DNA of 64,000 bases from Halovivax asiaticus JCM 14624 (GTDB lineage: Archaea; Halobacteriota; Halobacteria; Halobacteriales; Natrialbaceae), in the NCBI RefSeq assembly GCF_000337515.1, contig NZ_AOIQ01000021.1, positions 50,631 to 114,630 on the forward strand, read 5' to 3'. Position numbers and translations under genes: made by a program. The notes beneath the pieces were generated by a model that was not told the origin of the DNA, did no database searches, and was given only the letters and a program-made list of their open reading frames with translations. Positions 17,528-26,907 of the stretch are shown here, piece after piece; position 1 is the first letter of the stretch, and every line of letters begins with the position of its first letter.

Positions 17528-19303
17528 TCAGTGGAGGAACGATTCGAGGGTGGAGCGGTCCCACGTGTTGACGACATCGTCCGGCTCCGCCCAGCCGCGG
17601 CGGGCGGTGTGGACGCCCCAGCGCATGAATTCGAGCGTCGCGGGTCGATGGGCGTCGGTGTCGATGGCGATCTTCGCACCCTCGTCGATGGCCGCCTGCA
17701 CGGCGCTCCCCCAGAGATCGAGCCGGCGGGGATTCGCGTTCACTTCGAGCGCCGTGTCGTTCGCCGCGGCGGCGTCGCCGAGGGCGCCCGCGTCGATGGC
17801 GAGTCCCTCGCGCTCGTTGAGCAGGCGGCCGCTGGGGTGGCCGAGCACGTCGACCGCCGGGTTCTCGATCGCGCGTCGCAGGCGCTCGCCGGCCGTCTCG
17901 GCGTCCTGACCGAGCGCGCTGTGGGGCGAGGCGACGATCAGGTCGAGCGCGTCGATCACCTCGTCCGAGAGGCCGATCCCTCCATCGGCATCGACGTTCG
18001 CCTCGATGCCGGCGAACACGTGGACGTCGTACTCGTCGTCGATGGCCCGGATCTCGTCGACCTGATCCAGTATCTCGGCCTCCGAGAGCCCCATGCCGCC
18101 GACGACGCCGGGTCCCTCGGCATGATCGGCGACGCAGTAGTAGTCGTAGCCCCGTTCCTCGGCTGCCGCGACCATCTCCTCGATGGTGTTGTTCCCGTCG
18201 GACCACTCGGTGTGCGTGTGGAGATCCCCGCGAATATCGGCCTCCACCACGAGGTCGGGCAACTCCCCCGCCTCCGCGGCGTCGATCTCCCCGCGATCCT
18301 CGCGAAGCTCCGGCGGGATCCACGGCAGACCGAGCGCGTCGTACATGCTCTCTTCGGTCTCGCCGGCGACGCGCTCGCCGACGCGCTGCCCGCCGCCGAC
18401 GTGCTGGGGATCCGCGTCGGGGTCGGCGTCGAGTTTGGAGACGTCGAACGCACCGTACTCGTTCAGCTTCATCCCGCGGTCGATCGCGTAGTTGCGCAAC
18501 CGGACGTTGTGCGCCTTGCTCCCGGTGAAGTACTGCAGCGCCGAGCCGAACTCGTCGGGGACGACGAGTCGGAGGTCGACGCGCACCTCGCCGACGCGAA
18601 CGCTCGCCTTCGCCGGCCCGGACTCGATCTCATCGTCGATCGAGTCCCAGGCGAGGAAGTCGTCCACGACGGCGTCCGGCTCGTCCGTCGCGGCCAGCAC
18701 GTCGACGTCGCCGATCGTCTCGCGCCAGCGCCGGATCGAGCCGGCCACCTCGCAACGCTCCACGCCGGCGATTCCCTCCAGGTATCCGAGGACGTCGTCC
18801 GCGAGCGGGCGGGCCTCCCCTACCAGGTGGCGCTGCCCGACGGTGCGGGCGAAGTCGATGTTCTCGAGAATGTTTTGCTCCGTCTTCGCGCCGAACCCTT
18901 TCACGTCCTGAATCTCGCCGGCTTCCGCGGCCGTCTCCAGATCGTCGAGCGTCTCGATCCCGAGTTCGCGGTAGAGCGTGCCGACCGTCTTCGGGCCGAC
19001 GCCCTCGACGCGGGTGAGGTCGGAGATATCGACGGGTAACTCCGCGCGGAGGTCCTCGAGTTCTTCGATCTCGCCGGTCTCGACGTACTCGACGATCTTC
19101 GACGAGATGGCGTCGCCGACGCCCTCGATGTCGTCGACGGCGTCCTCGTCGCCCGACTCGACCGCCTCGGCGATGGGAACGGGGTGAGCGAGGATGTTCT
19201 CCGCGGCGCGGCGGTACGCCCGCGGCTTGTACTCGACGTCGTCGGCCTCGAGCAGGTCGGCGAACTCCTCGAAGCGTGCGGCGAGTTCCGCGTTCGTCGT
19301 CAT
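17528..19303 (-). CDS. polX: DNA polymerase X with PHP domain
   Basis: 591 aa, usual PolX length. An N-terminal helix-hairpin-helix region (about 1-150; repeated GVGPKTV/GFGAKTE motifs) is followed by a pol-beta-like nucleotidyltransferase core (CEVAGSIRRWRETIGDVDVLA: GS and DxD metal ligands) and a C-terminal PHP domain (DLHTHTEWSDGNNTIEEM, YDYYCVADHAEG). In bacteria PolX fills short gaps in base-excision repair and the PHP part is a 3'-5' exonuclease. ATG at 19303 (MTTNAELAARF) is preferred over 19318. Confidence 0.95.
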   Translation of the reverse strand: MTTNAELAARFEEFADLLEADDVEYKPRAYRRAAENILAHPVPIAEAVESGDEDAVDDIEGVGDAISSKIVEYVETGEIEELEDLRAELPVDISDLTRVEGVGPKTVGTLYRELGIETLDDLETAAEAGEIQDVKGFGAKTEQNILENIDFARTVGQRHLVGEARPLADDVLGYLEGIAGVERCEVAGSIRRWRETIGDVDVLAATDEPDAVVDDFLAWDSIDDEIESGPAKASVRVGEVRVDLRLVVPDEFGSALQYFTGSKAHNVRLRNYAIDRGMKLNEYGAFDVSKLDADPDADPQHVGGGQRVGERVAGETEESMYDALGLPWIPPELREDRGEIDAAEAGELPDLVVEADIRGDLHTHTEWSDGNNTIEEMVAAAEERGYDYYCVADHAEGPGVVGGMGLSEAEILDQVDEIRAIDDEYDVHVFAGIEANVDADGGIGLSDEVIDALDLIVASPHSALGQDAETAGERLRRAIENPAVDVLGHPSGRLLNEREGLAIDAGALGDAAAANDTALEVNANPRRLDLWGSAVQAAIDEGAKIAIDTDAHRPATLEFMRWGVHTARRGWAEPDDVVNTWDRSTLESFLH

Positions 19304-19389
19304 GCCCGGACGTTGCACTTCGGGTGCCTTAGTGTCTGGTACCCGTAGGATGGGTCCGCCCTCGCACCCTCACCTGTGAGTAAGGGGGC

Positions 19390-19944
19390 CTATCGGCCGC
19401 CTCGACTCGACGCATCGTCTTCGTTCCCGAGCGCCTTCTTGAGGAAGGACAACCAGCGCTTACGGTCGGCCAGCTCCTGGGCCTGCTGTTCGCGTTCGAG
19501 ATCCGTGGGGCCGAGGTTCTCGAGGGCGTTCAACGCCCGATCGATGCCGATGATCGCGTTAGCGAGTTCTTCGCCTTCCTCGAACGTGATATCGCCCTCC
19601 TCGATCCGCTCGACGCGTTCGACGCGCTCTCGACGGAGATTCCGCTTGGCCTGATCGACGCGGTCACGTTCGCCAGACGGGATTGTCTCGCGGCGCTTGA
19701 TCTCGAAGACGAACGACTGCAGGTCGAGCTCTTCGCCCTGCACGTCGATCCGGTCGGGGATGTCGACGCCGACCGTCGCCCCGTCGCGCTCGACCCGCTC
19801 TAGCAACTGAGAGCGCTCGTAGGGTTGCACACCCAGTGGTCGGATGCCCGGAGTCAAAAACTCCTCGTCCAGCGACGGGGGCCTCGCAGTCGTGACTGGG
19901 GCCCGATCGCACCGTCGAAAACCCCAAACCCCATAGCGATCCAT
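19390..19944 (-). CDS. DUF5788-like conserved haloarchaeal protein
   Basis: Up to 184 aa; soluble and charged. The conserved core is ERSQLLERVERDGATVG, VDIPDRIDVQGEELDL, FVFEIKRRETIP and ERVERIEEGDITFEEGEE, ending in a basic helix (RKRWLSFLKKALG). This matches my recollection of the haloarchaeal DUF5788 family; no biochemical role is known to me. The first ~38 residues look unlike the family, so the GTG at 19830 (VQPYERSQLL, 146 aa) may be the true start. Confidence 0.7.
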   Translation of the reverse strand: MDRYGVWGFRRCDRAPVTTARPPSLDEEFLTPGIRPLGVQPYERSQLLERVERDGATVGVDIPDRIDVQGEELDLQSFVFEIKRRETIPSGERDRVDQAKRNLRRERVERVERIEEGDITFEEGEELANAIIGIDRALNALENLGPTDLEREQQAQELADRKRWLSFLKKALGNEDDASSRGGR

Positions 19945-19960
19945 CTCATACCCCAGCGCA

Positions 19961-20899
19961 ATGGCGACGTGTGACGTGTGTGGGAAGTCGGTCAGTATGC
20001 CCTACGACTGCCGGCACTGCGGCGGGACCCACTGCTCCGAACACCGGCTGCCCGAGAACCACGACTGTTCCGGCCTCCAGAGCTGGAACGACCCGAGCGG
20101 CGTCTTCGACAGCGGGTTCGACGAGTCGGTGAACGGGTCGTCCGCATCCACGACGGAGCGGATCATGGCGAAGCTCCCGATCGACACGGGTCCGGGCGGC
20201 CCGCTCGCGTACTTCCGCGGCAACGTGACCTACACGATCTTGCTGTTCATGTGGGTGACGTTTCTGGTGCAGTTGATCGTCAGGTCCATCGACCCACAAC
20301 TCCACCAGACGCTGTTCGTCCTGACGCCACAACACCCCGAGTATGTATGGACGTGGGTGACGTCGATCTTCGCTCACAGCCCAATTAAGATCACCCATAT
20401 CGCGTTCAACAGCATAGCCATATTCTTCTTTGGGCCACTCCTCTCCCGGTACCTCTCGGACAGACAGTACTGGGGGCTCTTCCTCGGTGCTGGGGCACTT
20501 GCTGGCCTTTCACAGATCGCCGTTCAGGCCTTCAGTCCTGGACCTGCAGCCGGCGTCCTGGGGGCGTCGGGTGCGGCACTTGCAATTCTCGGCGTAATCA
20601 CGATCTTGCATCCAAACCTCAAGGTCTACTTCATGTTCTTTATCCCGATGCCGTTGTGGATCCTGACGCTTGGATTCGCTGTGTTGAGCCTGCTTATGGT
20701 CGGATTTAGCCTCTCGAGCCTCGGCGGTATCGCCCACGCGGCCCACCTCGTCGGCCTCCTCGTCGGCCTCGCCGTCGGTGAGTACGTCAAACGCACGCAG
20801 ACAATCCGCGGCCCGAACCAGTTCCAGCTCGGGCCTGGTGGTCCCGGTGGGCCAGGCGGTCCTGGCGGCCCCGGTGGTCCCGGTCGCGGCCGGTTTTGA
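19961..20899 (+). CDS. Rhomboid intramembrane protease with AN1 zinc finger
   Basis: 312 aa. Residues 1-42 form an AN1-type zinc finger (CDVCGKS, CRHCGGTHCSEHRLPENHDC). Six or seven membrane helices follow from about residue 87. The rhomboid catalytic pair is Ser203 (GASGA) and His262 (AHLVG), with Asn150 (HIAFNS) supporting the oxyanion hole. The C-terminal 25 residues are Gly-Pro-Gly repeats. It cleaves membrane helices; in haloarchaea rhomboids affect S-layer glycosylation. The AN1-rhomboid fusion is common in haloarchaea. Confidence 0.93.
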   Translation: MATCDVCGKSVSMPYDCRHCGGTHCSEHRLPENHDCSGLQSWNDPSGVFDSGFDESVNGSSASTTERIMAKLPIDTGPGGPLAYFRGNVTYTILLFMWVTFLVQLIVRSIDPQLHQTLFVLTPQHPEYVWTWVTSIFAHSPIKITHIAFNSIAIFFFGPLLSRYLSDRQYWGLFLGAGALAGLSQIAVQAFSPGPAAGVLGASGAALAILGVITILHPNLKVYFMFFIPMPLWILTLGFAVLSLLMVGFSLSSLGGIAHAAHLVGLLVGLAVGEYVKRTQTIRGPNQFQLGPGGPGGPGGPGGPGGPGRGRF

Positions 20900-20932
20900 T
20901 ACCGTTCCGCTGTTCGCACTTATTCTGGGACC

Positions 20933-21823
20933 ATGACCGTCCATCACCCTGACTTCGCACCCGACCCGTCCCTCTCGCGCGCCGAGATGGAGTCGCTCCA
21001 GCGTGAAATCGCCCGGAGCGCCGTCTTCACCGACGATCTCGGGTTCGATCCGGCGCTGCTCGACGATCCGATCGCACGAGCGACCGCGGAGGCAGCATCC
21101 GATACGGACGAGACTGCAGATCCGGAAGATCGAGCCGACGGGACCGTCCCGCTCGTGGCCGGCGTCGACCAGTCGTTCCTCCTCGATCAGGACCGCGCGC
21201 TTTCTGCGATCGTCGTCCTCCGGCCAGCGGGTTCGGAGTGGGAGGTCGTCGAACGCGTCCACGCGGTCACGCCGCTCGAGATCCCGTACATTCCTGGGCT
21301 ACTCTCCTTCCGTGAGGGTGGGGCGATCCTGGCGGCGGTCGAGGAACTCACCGCTGACCCCGATCTGTACCTCTTCGACGGCAGCGGTCGCATCCACTTC
21401 CGGCAGGCGGGTATCGCGACACACATCGGGGTCATGCTCGACGCGCCGAGCATCGGCGTCGCGAAGAAACTCCTCTGTGGCGACCCCGTCGCCTCGACGG
21501 AGGGACTCGCGGCCGGCGAGCGGGTGGCCATCCGGGCGAACGCGGACGTGGAGGGGCCGAACGACATCGCTGGGGAGGGCTCGAGTAGCGAGGGCCACGA
21601 CGCGGCCGATCCGGACTGGCCCACGATCGGCTCCGCCGTCCAGTCGAAGCAGTACGACTCGCCGAATCGCCACGTCAACCCGTTGTACGTGAGTCCGGGT
21701 CACCGCATGTCCGCGGCCACGGCGGCTGACGTCGTCCTCGCGTTCGCGGCGGGGTACAAGCTCCCCGAACCGACGCGGCTCGCTGATGCGTACGCGGATG
21801 AAGTGAAGGCGGAGTACCGATAG
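20933..21823 (+). CDS. nfi: Endonuclease V
   Basis: 296 aa, longer than the ~220 aa of bacterial EndoV. Nicks DNA (or RNA) one base 3' of deoxyinosine. Core motifs: VAGVDQSF (metal Asp), YIPGLLSFREG (catalytic Glu), LFDGSGRIHFRQAGIATHIGV (metal Asp; the usual HPR is HFR) and SIGVAKKLLCG. Extra length comes from an acidic segment around 55-72 and a loop at about 205-225. It begins 33 bp after the rhomboid gene. Confidence 0.93.
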   Translation: MTVHHPDFAPDPSLSRAEMESLQREIARSAVFTDDLGFDPALLDDPIARATAEAASDTDETADPEDRADGTVPLVAGVDQSFLLDQDRALSAIVVLRPAGSEWEVVERVHAVTPLEIPYIPGLLSFREGGAILAAVEELTADPDLYLFDGSGRIHFRQAGIATHIGVMLDAPSIGVAKKLLCGDPVASTEGLAAGERVAIRANADVEGPNDIAGEGSSSEGHDAADPDWPTIGSAVQSKQYDSPNRHVNPLYVSPGHRMSAATAADVVLAFAAGYKLPEPTRLADAYADEVKAEYR

Positions 21824-21918
21824 TCTCGACCGAGTCACACAACTGTGAACGCGACCGATCCCGTCGCCGGACGAGAAAATCGGCGGGACTTACGTATCGG
21901 GACGTGAACGGGTTCCGT

Positions 21919-22848
21919 ATGACCAGTGCGACGGCGGCCGACGCGGACGAGTCGGCGGACGCGACGCGGACGGACCGATCGGACGAGCGCGCGCGAACGG
22001 GCAGCGACCTCGACGAGGACCGCTACACGCGAAAGCGAAGCGTCCTGATCACCGGCTGTTCGTCGGGAATCGGCCGCGCGACGGCGCTCGCGTTCCTCGA
22101 CGAGGGGTGGACCGTCGTCGCGTCGTCGCGCGATCCGGCCGACATCGCCGACCTGGCCGAGGCGGGCTGTGAGACCATCACGCTCGACGTCACCGACCCC
22201 GACCAGGTGACGTCCGTCATCGAGCGCACGGTCGAGGAGACCGGCGCGATCGACTGTCTGGTGAACAACGCGGGCTACGCCCAGATGGGGCCGCTCGAGG
22301 ACGTTCAGGCCGACGATCTCCAGTCGCAGTTCGACGTCAACGTCTTCGGTCCACACCGTCTCACTCGCGCGGCGCTGCCGCACATGCGCGCCCAGGGGGA
22401 AGGCCGGATCGTCAACGTCTCGAGCATCAACGGACGGATTTCCGTCGCGGGGTCCGGGGCCTACGCCGCTTCGAAACACGCGATGGAGGCGATGAGCGAC
22501 GCGCTGCGCGTCGAGGTCGAGCCGTTCGACGTCGACGTGGTCCTGATCGAACCCGGCCCGGTGGAGACCGCCTTCGCCGACCGGGTCGACGAGGAACTCC
22601 CCGAGTCGCGGACGCCGGACTACGACGCCATTTACGACCTCTTCGAGGACACCCAACTGATCGGCGGCAGCGGACCGCTGGCGAGCGCGCCCGAGGACGT
22701 TGCCGACGCCATCGTCCACGCCGCGACCTGCTCAGAGCCGCCGGCGCGCTATCCGGTCGGCCCCGTCGCCCACTACGGCTCGTACGCGCGATTCCTTCCC
22801 GACCGGCTCCGTGACGGCATCTACGGTCTCGTCCGGAAACTGGTCTAA
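21919..22848 (+). CDS. Short-chain dehydrogenase/reductase
   Basis: 309 aa. Classical SDR: nucleotide-binding TGCSSGIG (45-52), structural NNAG (116-119), catalytic Ser in NVSS (~168), Tyr182 and Lys186 (YAASK). The C-terminal part after GPVETAF resembles SDRs acting on lipids or sterol-like substrates, but the substrate is unknown. A 40-residue acidic, disordered N-terminus precedes the fold. ATG at 21919 is chosen over GTG at 21904. Confidence 0.92.
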   Translation: MTSATAADADESADATRTDRSDERARTGSDLDEDRYTRKRSVLITGCSSGIGRATALAFLDEGWTVVASSRDPADIADLAEAGCETITLDVTDPDQVTSVIERTVEETGAIDCLVNNAGYAQMGPLEDVQADDLQSQFDVNVFGPHRLTRAALPHMRAQGEGRIVNVSSINGRISVAGSGAYAASKHAMEAMSDALRVEVEPFDVDVVLIEPGPVETAFADRVDEELPESRTPDYDAIYDLFEDTQLIGGSGPLASAPEDVADAIVHAATCSEPPARYPVGPVAHYGSYARFLPDRLRDGIYGLVRKLV

Positions 22849-23051
22849 GGGACCCACGCCCAGTTACTGTTCATCGACGAAATCACACCGACGCTGGGCG
22901 TTCGGCGGTCGCAGGTTCCTGTCTGGAAGCCGGGATCACTATCGCACACTGCAACCTCGAGAACCACCTGAAACCACGCAACCGGCGGTCTACGGCGTCT
23001 GCTGGTTCTCTATTGGCACAACCGCCTACTGGGCGGGTCCGATCGAGCCAA

Positions 23052-23762
23052 CTACGCACCAGCCCAGTCGGCGTTCCGATCGATACCGTCTTCACGAACA
23101 TCATCGGCTCCGGCGCCCCGATTTTCGAGATAGATGCGTGCGTAGGCCAGTTGAATAACTGGTGCGACAAACGCGGTCATCGCGGTGACGAGTCCGACCA
23201 GCAAGACCATACTCAGCGTTCCCGAGCTATCGACGAATACGGCCAGTGGCACCAAGCCGATTATCGCAGCAAACATCACGACCAGGAAGAGGATCGTGAT
23301 ACCGAGGAGTTTGAGCAGGTTTCCCTGTGCGACATCCCAGCTCTTTCCGAGGCTGTCGAACGCGTCTTTTCCGTCGATAACACATGCGGCTGGCGCGAGC
23401 GAGAGTCGAAGTGTGATGTAGATGCCCGGGATGATGAACAGGAGGAATCCGATCCCACCGAGTATCACCGTAATCAGGGCGATCCCGATCAACGAGAACA
23501 TACGACCCAGGACCACCGACGAGGCGGCACCGATGTCGGTTGTCTTCCCTGCCAGTTCGTCACGAGCGACCAAGTGAGCAATGCCGCTGACGTACAACTG
23601 GATGAGAAACCCGACGATCGAGAACAGGGCGACCACTTCTCCGAGGCCGGAGAAGATGCCGACGACGAGGAAGAGGACGATCAGAATCGGGTTCGATTGC
23701 AACCAGCCGATCGATTCGCTGATCGTTCCCATTGCACTTTTCCTTCGAATGGTCGAACTCAT
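23052..23762 (-). CDS. Polytopic membrane protein (DUF4013-like)
   Basis: 236 aa with six or more hydrophobic helices. It has an N-terminal amphipathic segment (ISESIGWLQSNP), the pattern FIIPGIYITLRLSLAPAACV and a later SWDVAQGNLLKLLG. The repeated long helices and the IPGIY motif are typical of haloarchaeal DUF4013/glycerophosphodiesterase-membrane-domain-like proteins. No catalytic residues; a role in membrane organisation is only a guess. ATG at 23732 (MGTISESIG) is an alternative start. Confidence 0.7.
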   Translation of the reverse strand: MSSTIRRKSAMGTISESIGWLQSNPILIVLFLVVGIFSGLGEVVALFSIVGFLIQLYVSGIAHLVARDELAGKTTDIGAASSVVLGRMFSLIGIALITVILGGIGFLLFIIPGIYITLRLSLAPAACVIDGKDAFDSLGKSWDVAQGNLLKLLGITILFLVVMFAAIIGLVPLAVFVDSSGTLSMVLLVGLVTAMTAFVAPVIQLAYARIYLENRGAGADDVREDGIDRNADWAGA

Positions 23763-23855
23763 ACGACCCACTTTCAGCACACTAGTAAAATAGTGCCTAT
23801 TTTGGTACTGTACTAATTTGAGGTTGATTCGAACCTGACGCGGTCTATGGGAGAT

Positions 23856-25130
23856 CTACCGCCGGAGACACGCCGCTACGACTGAGAGCATCTTCTCGCC
23901 GCGGACCTCGTCGGCGAATAGCGGAACGCGCTTGACGTCCGTGCCGCGGAAGAGGTCCTGTGCGGACGCCAGGGCCTGTTGCTGGACGTCCCAGCGGCGC
24001 TGACAGAAGGCGCAGTCGTCGAGGTCGGGACTGAGGAAGTCACCATCGACCTCGTCGGTCACGTCGGCGAGGGGCTCCATGACGCGATTGACGACGACGG
24101 TACCGACCGGGATGCCCACCTCGTCGAGTTGTTCGCGCAGTCGTGTCGACTCGCGAACGCTCATCTCCTCGGGGACCATGACGATCCGGAAGTCGGTGCG
24201 CTCCGGATCCTGAAGTGCGGTCCGGAGTCGTTCGATTCGCTCGCTCAAGGCCTCCAGATCCTCGACGTCGAACCCGGCCGACTCCGCACCGCCGCCGAAC
24301 ATGCCCTTGATGCCGTCGATCATGCTCCCGATACGCTGCCGGATCGTCAACACTTTCCCGACCATCGAGTCGAGCAGTTCGGGGAGTTCGAGGAGGCGGA
24401 GGGTGTGGCCCGTCGGTGCCGTGTCGACGACCACGCGGTCGAAGCGGTCGTCGTCGAGGTACTCGAGCAGGAGTTGGACGGCCGCGGCTTCGTCCGCACC
24501 GGGCATCGTGCCACCGAGGAGCCCCTCCATCGGGTTCTCGCCGCCCATCATGTCGGCGAGGCCACCGGGTCCGGGTCCATCTTCGCCGCCAAAGGGGCCG
24601 CCTGCGGTAGCTGTTCCCTCTCCCTCGTCGGAAAATGGGTTCGTGCCGGGGTCGGTCGCGTCGTCCGCTCCAGCGGTGGCGTCCGTCGCGCCACCGAAGG
24701 GTCCGCCGGGATCGCCGAACGCGGTTTCGCCGGCCTCCATCGCCGCTTCGGGATCGATCTCGACGCCCCACAGCGGGACGTCGTCTCGCAGTCGCGCTGG
24801 CGAACTGGGAACGTCGGTCTCGAAGGTGTCCGACAGCGAGTGGGCCGGATCCGTCGAGACGACGAGCGTTCGAACGCCGTCCCGGGCGCTGTCGAGGGCG
24901 GTGGCGGCGGCCATCGTCGTCTTGCCGACGCCGCCTTTCCCACCGTAGAGAACGTAGCTCGGCCCGTCGATCGAATCGCCATCGTCGGACTCGACGTCGA
25001 TCCGGGTCGCCTCGTTGGCGTCCTCGACGTCGAGTCCGTCATCGTCCCCGACCGAGTCCGTCGGCGTCACCTCGATCTCGTTGTCGCCAGTGTCCTCGTT
25101 CTCGACCGGCTCGACGTCGAGTCCGCTCAT
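23856..25130 (-). CDS. Get3/ArsA-family ATPase
   Basis: 424 aa. The deviant Walker A GGKGGVGKTT (63-72) after an acidic N-terminus, the switch region VSTDPAHSLSDTFE and VVVDTAPTGHTLRLLELPE identify the ArsA/Get3 class. A CxxC (CAFCQRRWDVQQQ) near the C-terminus matches the Get3 zinc-dimer site, favouring tail-anchored protein targeting over arsenite export. Residues ~130-205 are an unusual Gly/Asp/Met-rich insert (LADMMGGENPMEGLLGGTM) where Get3 has its hydrophobic client-binding helices. No ars genes are nearby. Confidence 0.9.
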   Translation of the reverse strand: MSGLDVEPVENEDTGDNEIEVTPTDSVGDDDGLDVEDANEATRIDVESDDGDSIDGPSYVLYGGKGGVGKTTMAAATALDSARDGVRTLVVSTDPAHSLSDTFETDVPSSPARLRDDVPLWGVEIDPEAAMEAGETAFGDPGGPFGGATDATAGADDATDPGTNPFSDEGEGTATAGGPFGGEDGPGPGGLADMMGGENPMEGLLGGTMPGADEAAAVQLLLEYLDDDRFDRVVVDTAPTGHTLRLLELPELLDSMVGKVLTIRQRIGSMIDGIKGMFGGGAESAGFDVEDLEALSERIERLRTALQDPERTDFRIVMVPEEMSVRESTRLREQLDEVGIPVGTVVVNRVMEPLADVTDEVDGDFLSPDLDDCAFCQRRWDVQQQALASAQDLFRGTDVKRVPLFADEVRGEKMLSVVAACLRR

Positions 25131-25251
25131 TGGCGGTTGGTAGCTGTCGCGGACACGAGTATTCGTCGGTCTCGGCTCGGTTCGCCGGTCTTGGCTCGAT
25201 CCGTCGTTGCTCGGTCAGGTCGTCTCGGTTCGTCCGGCCGGCTCACTCCCG

Positions 25252-26352
25252 TCAGGCGACGTACTCGGCGAGCCGGTCGGCCGCCTCCTCCACGCGAGGC
25301 GTGACGAGCGCGAACCGGAGCCAGGAACTGGCGCTCTCGCCGAACGCGCTGCCGGGCATCCCGGCGACGCCCGCCTCGTCGATCAGTTGTTCGACGGTCT
25401 CCAGGGTCCCGGGATAGTCATCGAAGCGAGCCAGGACGTAGAACGCGCCGTCCGGTTCGACGTAGTCCGCCCCGGCCGATTCGAGCGCTCTGGTGAACAG
25501 GTCGACGCGTTCGCGGAGCAGGTCCCGATTCGCTTCGTAGTACGCGGGGTCCGTCTCCTGCAGCGCGCGGAGCACGGCGTACTGTGCGGGTCGACTTCCG
25601 GCGACGTTGACGAGCATGTGCCGGCTCTTCGCGTCGTCGACGAGGTGTGGCGGGAAGACCGCGTACCCTACCCGGAAGCCCGTGATCGCGAGTGATTTCG
25701 AGAACGCGTTGGTGACGATCCGGTGCTCGGAGTCGACCGAGAGTGCGCTCGTGAACGTCCCCGAGAGGTCGTAGTGGTCGTAGACCTCGTCCGAGACGAG
25801 GATCGCGTCGTTCGTCTCGGCGATCTCGACCAGTTCGTGGACGGTGGCTTCGGGGTAGACCGCTCCCGTCGGATTGTTCGGTGTGTTCACCACGATCGCA
25901 GCGGTGTCTTCGCTCGCCGCGGCGCGGACCACGCTCGGATCCAGCTGGCCGTCGGCCCCGGCGGAGACGTAGTGGGCGCGCCCGCCGAGCATCGTCGTCT
26001 TGCCCGGGTAGTACGAGTAGACGGGATCGGTGAGGATAACCTCCGAGCCGGCACCGCGTTCTAACGCGCGAGCCATCGCGAGGTAGTTCGCCTCCCCGGC
26101 GCCGTTGGTGAGCACGACCTGTGAGACGTCGACACCCCGCCGAGCGGCGATCTCCTCGCGAAGGGGTCGAATGCCCTCGCTCGGCGGGTACTGAAACCGG
26201 TCCGCGTCGAAGTCGGCGTACTCCCGGAGCCCCTCGCGGAGGGACGCCGGCGGTTCCCAGTCCGGGTTCCCACTCACCATGTCGATCACGTCACCCTCGG
26301 CGTCGGCCGCGTACCCCATCACGTGGAAGAACAGCGGTGTCTCGTAGTCCAT
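25252..26352 (-). CDS. Class I/II aminotransferase (PLP)
   Basis: 366 aa, fold-type I. PLP lysine in NAFSKSLAITGFRVGY, substrate-carboxylate Asn in NTPNNPTGAVYP, and Asp/Tyr of ILVSDEVYDHY holding the cofactor. Related to aspartate/aromatic aminotransferases of archaea; the exact amino donor cannot be read from sequence. Start at 26352 (MDYETPLFFHVMGY) follows GC-rich spacer, and the NTF2-like gene is divergent. Confidence 0.9.
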   Translation of the reverse strand: MDYETPLFFHVMGYAADAEGDVIDMVSGNPDWEPPASLREGLREYADFDADRFQYPPSEGIRPLREEIAARRGVDVSQVVLTNGAGEANYLAMARALERGAGSEVILTDPVYSYYPGKTTMLGGRAHYVSAGADGQLDPSVVRAAASEDTAAIVVNTPNNPTGAVYPEATVHELVEIAETNDAILVSDEVYDHYDLSGTFTSALSVDSEHRIVTNAFSKSLAITGFRVGYAVFPPHLVDDAKSRHMLVNVAGSRPAQYAVLRALQETDPAYYEANRDLLRERVDLFTRALESAGADYVEPDGAFYVLARFDDYPGTLETVEQLIDEAGVAGMPGSAFGESASSWLRFALVTPRVEEAADRLAEYVA

Positions 26353-26431
26353 ACGGGGACGTTGGCCGGAAGGGCCGTGGCTCTTTCGTCACTGCAGCAT
26401 GCTGAAGGAGATCGAACGCGTGGTGAGGCAT

Positions 26432-26839
26432 ATGACAGACTCGGGACCGCGTCACGACCCGGTGAGCGTCCCTGCCGGGGAATCGGCTAGGGACCGCCGC
26501 GAGCTACTGACGAGCTACTACGCGCTCGTGGATGCGGGCGACATCGACGGGCTCGTCACACTGTTCGCCGACGATATTCGGTACGAGCGTCCCGGTCAGG
26601 AGACCATCGAGGGGATCGACGAACTTCGGCGGTTCTACGAGCGAGGCCGACCACTCGAGGACGGCTCCCACGAACTCTCGCGGATACTCGTCGAGGACAC
26701 GAGTGCGGCTGTGCGGGGCACATTCTCCGGCCGTCTCGACGGTGACCCGGTTTCGTTCGGGTTTGCCGATCACCACGAGTTCGACGCGGATGGGTTGATT
26801 ACGGAGCGATACACCTTCACCGACCGCGATTCTGTATAA
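26432..26839 (+). CDS. SnoaL/NTF2-like protein
   Basis: 135 aa from the ATG at 26432 (an earlier in-frame ATG is at 26399). The alpha+beta cone pattern is present: LTSYYALVDAGDIDGLVTLFADDIRYERPG, then GIDELRRFYERGRPL and FADHHEFDADGLITERY. Such domains bind small hydrophobic ligands or catalyse isomerisation/hydrolysis. No partner gene gives a substrate. Confidence 0.8.
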   Translation: MTDSGPRHDPVSVPAGESARDRRELLTSYYALVDAGDIDGLVTLFADDIRYERPGQETIEGIDELRRFYERGRPLEDGSHELSRILVEDTSAAVRGTFSGRLDGDPVSFGFADHHEFDADGLITERYTFTDRDSV

Positions 26840-26907
26840 CACTCTCTGCCGGCGTACCCGTCCGGGCGAGTGGTGGCCAATCCACCGGTTTGACAACGAC
26901 TGCACGC

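Noticed and set aside
17531..19039. 502-codon plus-strand frame opposite polX
   Set aside because: Antisense shadow of polX; the polymerase and PHP motifs are on the minus strand.
20826..20896. Short GGTGGTCCC-like repeats as a possible CRISPR or minisatellite
   Set aside because: They encode the Gly-Pro-Gly tail of the rhomboid protein in frame; no spacers.
23815..23845. GATTCGAACC, a tRNA T-loop-like string near the Get3-like gene end
   Set aside because: A minus-strand tRNA body would lie inside the coding sequence, and no acceptor or anticodon stems can be formed.
23979..25304. 441-codon plus-strand frame opposite the Get3-like gene
   Set aside because: Shadow; the P-loop and CxxC lie in the minus frame.
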